Shown here: in pieces, positions 5,754 through 8,813 of the stretch | Layout: the number at the start of each line of letters is the position of its first letter | Numbering within the stretch: the stretch's first letter is position 1 | Source of the DNA: DASUPK01 sp036377415 | GTDB taxonomy: Bacteria; Actinomycetota; Thermoleophilia; Solirubrobacterales; 70-9 | Reading direction: 5' to 3' | Length of the DNA stretch: 8,813 bases | Assembly: GCA_036377415.1 (NCBI GenBank) | Contig: DASUYK010000087.1 | Span: 1-8,813 of the forward strand | Notes under the pieces: model-generated | Seen by the model: only the letters and a program-made list of their open reading frames with translations | Told to the model about the DNA's origin: nothing | Database searches by the model: none | Position numbers and translations under genes: made by a program

Positions 5754-7295
5754 ATGGCGAAGCCGAGCGACCAGTACGCCCTCGCGATCGATCTCGGCAG
5801 CGGGGCGCTGAAGGTCGGGGCGGTTTCCCTCACCGGGGAGGTGGGGGCGGTCAGGGAGACCGAGGTCGAGACCGAGCGGCCGGCGCCGGGCGCCGCGGTG
5901 CAGGACGCCGCACTCTGGTGGGAGAGCGTTCGCGAGCTCTCCAGGGAGGTGCTCGCTGCGATCCCGGCCGAGCGGGTCGTGGCCGTCTCGTGCACCGGGC
6001 AGTGGGCGAGCACGGTCCCGGTCGACGCCGAGGGGATCCCTGTCGGCCGATGCGTCACCTGGCTCGACACGCGGGGCGCGCCCTACTCCCGAGAGGTCGT
6101 CGGCGGCCCGGTGATGGGCTACGCCCCCGGCGCGATCGCGGCCTGGATACGTAGGGCAGGGGGAATCCCGTCTCCCCACGGGGGCGATCCCGTCAGCCAC
6201 ATGCTCTTCATCGATCGCGAAGAGCCGGAGGTCGCCGCCGCGGCCCGCTGGTACATGGAGCCGGTCGACTACCTGACGATGCGGTTCACCGGCCGGGCGG
6301 CGGCGACACACGCCTCGATGAGCGCAGCGTGGCTCACCGACAACCGCCGCCTCGAGCGGCTCGAATACGACTCTGAGCTGGTTCGTCGCGCAGGCCTCGA
6401 GATCGAGAAGCTGCCGCCGCTGGTCGAGACAGGCTTCGTCGTCGGCGGCGTCCTTCCGGACGTCGCGGCGGAGCTCGGGATCGACCCCGGCGCCCAGGTC
6501 GTCACTGGCAGCCCGGACCTGCACTCCGCCGCCCTCGGCACCGGCGCGATCGGCGAGGGCGAGCCCCACATGACGATCAGCACCACTTCCTGGATCTCCC
6601 TGCCGTATGGGCGAAAGAAGACCGATCCGCTGCGCTCGATCGCGACGGTGCCGGGGCTCGACTCGCGAAGCTATCTGGTCGCCAACAACCACGAGGCGGC
6701 CGGCCTCTGCCTGCGGTGGCTGCGGCAGGCGTTTCACACGAGTGAGCCGGCGAGCTTCGATCGCCTCGTCGAGCTCGCCGAGACGGCGGCACCCGGCAGC
6801 GGCGGCGTGATCTTCACTCCGTGGATCGCGGGCGAGCGATCGCCGGTGGACGATCGCAACGCCCGCGGGGGCTTCCACAACCTCTCGACTTCCACGACCA
6901 ACGCCGAGCTTGTCCGCGCGGTGCTCGAAGGCGTCGCGTACAACAGCCGCTGGCTGAACACGGCGGTGGAGCGGTTCGCCGGGAGGCGCCTCGAGCCGCT
7001 TCGGATCTTCGGCGGGGGTGCGATCTCCAGCCTCTGGTGCCAGATCCACGCCGACGTGATGGACCGGGCGATCGAGCGAGTCGCCCAGCCGCTTCACACC
7101 AACATCCGCGGCGCCGCACTGCTCGCCGCTCTCGCACTCGGCGCAGTGGACCGCGCCGAGGTCCGCGACCTGGTTCCCGTGGACCGGGTGTTCGAGCCCG
7201 ATCCGTCGACCCGCGACGCCTACGACCGGCTCTACGCGGAGTTCCCCGGCCTCTACAAGGCCCAGCGGAAGATGTTCGCTCGGCTCAACGGGTAG
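5754..7295 (+). CDS. FGGY-family carbohydrate kinase (xylulokinase-like), substrate unknown
   Basis: A 513-residue protein of normal length for the FGGY family, which transfers phosphate from ATP to sugars or polyols. The N-terminal phosphate-binding loop is ALAIDLGSGALKVG, with Asp13. CTGQWASTVPVD and TWLDTRGAP (Asp105) form the sugar-side motifs. VTGSPDLHSAALGTG holds Asp255, in the place of the catalytic base. FTPWIAGERSPVDD is also typical of xylulokinase-like members. The second family signature, IFGGGAISSLWCQIHADVMD (GGGA at 420-423), is intact, as is NIRGAALLAALALG after it. The usual GGGDN around the catalytic Asp reads GSPDLHSA here, so it is not a canonical xylulokinase, and the substrate should not be named from sequence alone. 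It follows the lyase by 36 bp, and its stop is 4 bases from the end of the convergent TetR gene. Confidence 0.93.
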   Translation: MAKPSDQYALAIDLGSGALKVGAVSLTGEVGAVRETEVETERPAPGAAVQDAALWWESVRELSREVLAAIPAERVVAVSCTGQWASTVPVDAEGIPVGRCVTWLDTRGAPYSREVVGGPVMGYAPGAIAAWIRRAGGIPSPHGGDPVSHMLFIDREEPEVAAAARWYMEPVDYLTMRFTGRAAATHASMSAAWLTDNRRLERLEYDSELVRRAGLEIEKLPPLVETGFVVGGVLPDVAAELGIDPGAQVVTGSPDLHSAALGTGAIGEGEPHMTISTTSWISLPYGRKKTDPLRSIATVPGLDSRSYLVANNHEAAGLCLRWLRQAFHTSEPASFDRLVELAETAAPGSGGVIFTPWIAGERSPVDDRNARGGFHNLSTSTTNAELVRAVLEGVAYNSRWLNTAVERFAGRRLEPLRIFGGGAISSLWCQIHADVMDRAIERVAQPLHTNIRGAALLAALALGAVDRAEVRDLVPVDRVFEPDPSTRDAYDRLYAEFPGLYKAQRKMFARLNG

Positions 7296-7299
7296 GGCG

Positions 7300-7890
7300 T
7301 CACCTCGAGCGTCTGAGGCCGGCGAGCACCAGCGACTGCACATGCTCGTAGTCGGTCGCGATCTCGGGATCCGACCAGGACGCCGCGTTCGCCGGGTCGT
7401 GAAATCGCGAAGTAGCGTCGAACACCGCCCGGGCCGCGCGATGCGGCTCCGCCACATCGAACTCCCCTTGCGCGATGCCGTTGGCGATGATGCGTGCCAG
7501 CTGATCGACGAGGGAGCTCACGTGCTCGGTGATCACCTCCCTCGACTCACCGGCGATTTGGACGTAGGTCGCGAACAGCTCAGGATCGTCGCGCGCGCGC
7601 TCCCGCTTCGAGGCGGCGAGCATGCCGAGCCAGTCTCGGAGCCGCTCCGGCGCGGGCCCCTCCGCGTTTGCCACCTCAGCCAGCGGCTCCGAGACACTCG
7701 CAAGCCAGCGCTCGGCGACGGCATCGCGAAGGGCAGCCTTGCTGTGGAAGTACCGATAGACGCTGCCGTGACTGACGCCGAGCTCCCGGGCGACGTCGAC
7801 CACCGTCGCCTTTGCGGGCCCGTACCGCCGGAGAACGCCCTCCGACGCTTCCAGGATCCGGTCGGCTGTCAACGGACTCGCAGCGGTCAC
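7300..7890 (-). CDS. TetR-family transcriptional regulator
   Basis: A 196-residue protein read on the minus strand from GTG 7890-7888. Residues about 8-50 form the TetR DNA-binding domain: ADRILEASEGVLRRYGPAKA, then the helix-turn-helix TVVDVARELGVSHGSVYRYF (residues 29-48) and SKAALRDAVAERWL. The C-terminal ligand/dimer domain has DWLGMLAASKRERARDDPEL and ITEHVSSLVDQLARIIANGI, features common in TetR regulators of this size. The ligand is unknown. The start lies 3 bases after the stop of the aldo/keto reductase gene, with no clear ribosome binding site, so translation is probably coupled to the reductase. It likely represses its own operon. The operator would lie upstream of the reductase, outside this window. 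Its 3' end faces the kinase gene. Confidence 0.93.
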   Translation of the reverse strand: MTAASPLTADRILEASEGVLRRYGPAKATVVDVARELGVSHGSVYRYFHSKAALRDAVAERWLASVSEPLAEVANAEGPAPERLRDWLGMLAASKRERARDDPELFATYVQIAGESREVITEHVSSLVDQLARIIANGIAQGEFDVAEPHRAARAVFDATSRFHDPANAASWSDPEIATDYEHVQSLVLAGLRRSR

Positions 7891-7893
7891 GGA

Positions 7894-8813
7894 TCAGCTG
7901 CGCTCGCTGTCGAGGATCGCCATCTGGTGGTCGTCGTAGCGCCCTCCCGCGGCCGCGCCCGCCGGAATCGCGTTCTCGATCGCGGCCAGGTCCTCCTCTG
8001 AAAGGTCGATCTCGAGGGCCCCGAGCGACTCGCTGAGGCGCTCCCGCGTCCGTGCCCCAGCCAAGGGCACGATGCGATCGCCTCGGGAGAGCACCCAGGC
8101 GATCGCGACTTGAGCGACCGTTGTCTCCTTCCGATCGGCGATCTCACGGACCGCCTCGACCAGCTCGAGGTTGCGGCCCAGGTTCTCGCCGCTGAAGCGG
8201 GGCGCGTGGCTGCGGAAGTCGGCGGGGCCGGTCTCGCGTTCGGCGCTCCAGTGGCCGCTTAGCAGCCCGCGTGAGAGCACGCCGTAGGCGGTGACGCCGA
8301 TTCCGAGCTCCTCGCACGTCGGCAGGATCTCGGCCTCGATCCCGCGGGAGAGCAGCGAGTACTCGATCTGCAGGTCGCTGATCGGATGCGTCGCCTGGGC
8401 CCGCCGGATCGTCTCGGCGCCCACCTCGGAGAGCCCGACATGGCGCACGTAGCCTGCCTCCACCATCTCGCCGATCGCACCTACGGTCTCCTCGATCGGC
8501 ACCTCAGGGTTGTAGCGGCCGAGGCGGTAGATGTCGACGTGATCGGTCCCGAGCCGGCGCAGGGTGTAGGCGAGGAAGTTCTTGACGGCCTCCGGGCGCC
8601 CGTCCACCCCGCTCCAGCCGCCGGCCGGGTCGCGCAGGACGCCGAACTTGACGCTGATCACGGCGGAATCGCGATCGCGTCCCTCCAAGGCCCTACGAAT
8701 CAGCATCTCGTTCTCCCCCATCGCGTAGTAGTCGCCGGTGTCGAGCAGGTTGACGCCGGCGTCGAGCGCGGCCTGGATCGTGGCGATGCTCTCGCCGTCG
8801 TCGGCGGACCCGT
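7894..8813 (-). CDS. Aldo/keto reductase, 5' end cut by the window
   Basis: The minus-strand frame enters at the right edge without a start and gives 305 residues before TGA at 7896-7894, so only the N-terminal part of about 30-40 residues should be missing. The family uses NADPH to reduce aldehydes or ketones in a TIM barrel. GVNLLDTGDYYAMGENEMLI holds the catalytic Asp and Tyr (DTGDYY), and VISVKFGVLRDP the catalytic Lys. Further on, IEETVGAIGEMVEAGYVRHVGLSEVG, LQIEYSLLSRGIE and VAIAWVLSRGDRIVPLAGAR (the cofactor-binding end) all fit. The catalytic His, usually in a YQLHR-like context, is replaced by Gly in YRLGRYNP (codon 8518-8520). Internal Met codons such as the one at 8721 are not the start, because family sequence continues upstream of them. 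The gene is followed directly by the TetR gene, with which it forms an operon. Confidence 0.93.
   Translation of the reverse strand, partial: GSADDGESIATIQAALDAGVNLLDTGDYYAMGENEMLIRRALEGRDRDSAVISVKFGVLRDPAGGWSGVDGRPEAVKNFLAYTLRRLGTDHVDIYRLGRYNPEVPIEETVGAIGEMVEAGYVRHVGLSEVGAETIRRAQATHPISDLQIEYSLLSRGIEAEILPTCEELGIGVTAYGVLSRGLLSGHWSAERETGPADFRSHAPRFSGENLGRNLELVEAVREIADRKETTVAQVAIAWVLSRGDRIVPLAGARTRERLSESLGALEIDLSEEDLAAIENAIPAGAAAGGRYDDHQMAILDSERS

Noticed and set aside
5730..7457. Minus-strand open frame of 575 codons opposite the kinase
   Set aside because: Antisense shadow of the kinase. It also overlaps the end of TetR in another frame, and no motif is visible.
7342..8001. Plus-strand open frame of 219 codons over the TetR gene
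   Set aside because: The TetR helix-turn-helix and C-terminal domain are clear on the minus strand. This frame has no domain.

Overview
The window is a gene-dense, GC-rich stretch of bacterial chromosome. No mobile element, CRISPR array, rRNA or tRNA was found. High GC, GGG/ATC-rich codon use, GTG starts, genes with no Shine-Dalgarno sequence, a CydA with a short Q-loop and a PspC-domain protein all fit a high-GC actinobacterium. A Thermoleophilia/Solirubrobacterales-like lineage is my best guess, inferred from style and gene content rather than from a phylogenetic marker.

Layout. At the left edge, a PspC-domain membrane protein runs on the minus strand and is cut by the window start. Diverging from it is a run of six plus-strand genes. 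These are a 57-residue Cys/His protein (637-810), cydA and cydB for cytochrome bd quinol oxidase (857-3240, overlapping by ATGA), a membrane-anchored neutral zinc metallopeptidase (3270-4184), a PLP-dependent lyase closely resembling sphingosine-1-phosphate lyase (4290-5717), and an FGGY-family carbohydrate kinase (5754-7295). Facing them on the minus strand are a TetR-family regulator (7300-7890) and, upstream of it in the same operon, an aldo/keto reductase that is cut by the right edge. The kinase and TetR coding regions converge with only 4 bases between them.

How the genes may work together. CydA and CydB form a terminal quinol oxidase, and all the principal heme-ligand and Q-loop residues I looked for are present. 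The lyase and kinase have strong ribosome binding sites and are 36 bp apart, so they look like a two-gene metabolic unit. Pairing an S1P-lyase-like enzyme with a sugar kinase rather than a sphingoid-base kinase is the most interesting point here. It suggests cleavage of a phosphorylated amino-polyol, or phosphorylation of a product, but the substrate cannot be read from the sequence. The TetR gene starts 3 bases after the reductase stop, so it probably controls the reductase operon. A role for it in controlling the lyase/kinase unit is possible but unsupported.

All intergenic gaps are shorter than about 125 bp. The 516-636 gap between the divergent genes must hold both promoters. It contains a GC-rich inverted repeat (592-597/607-612) of doubtful meaning and a candidate -10 element for the small gene.
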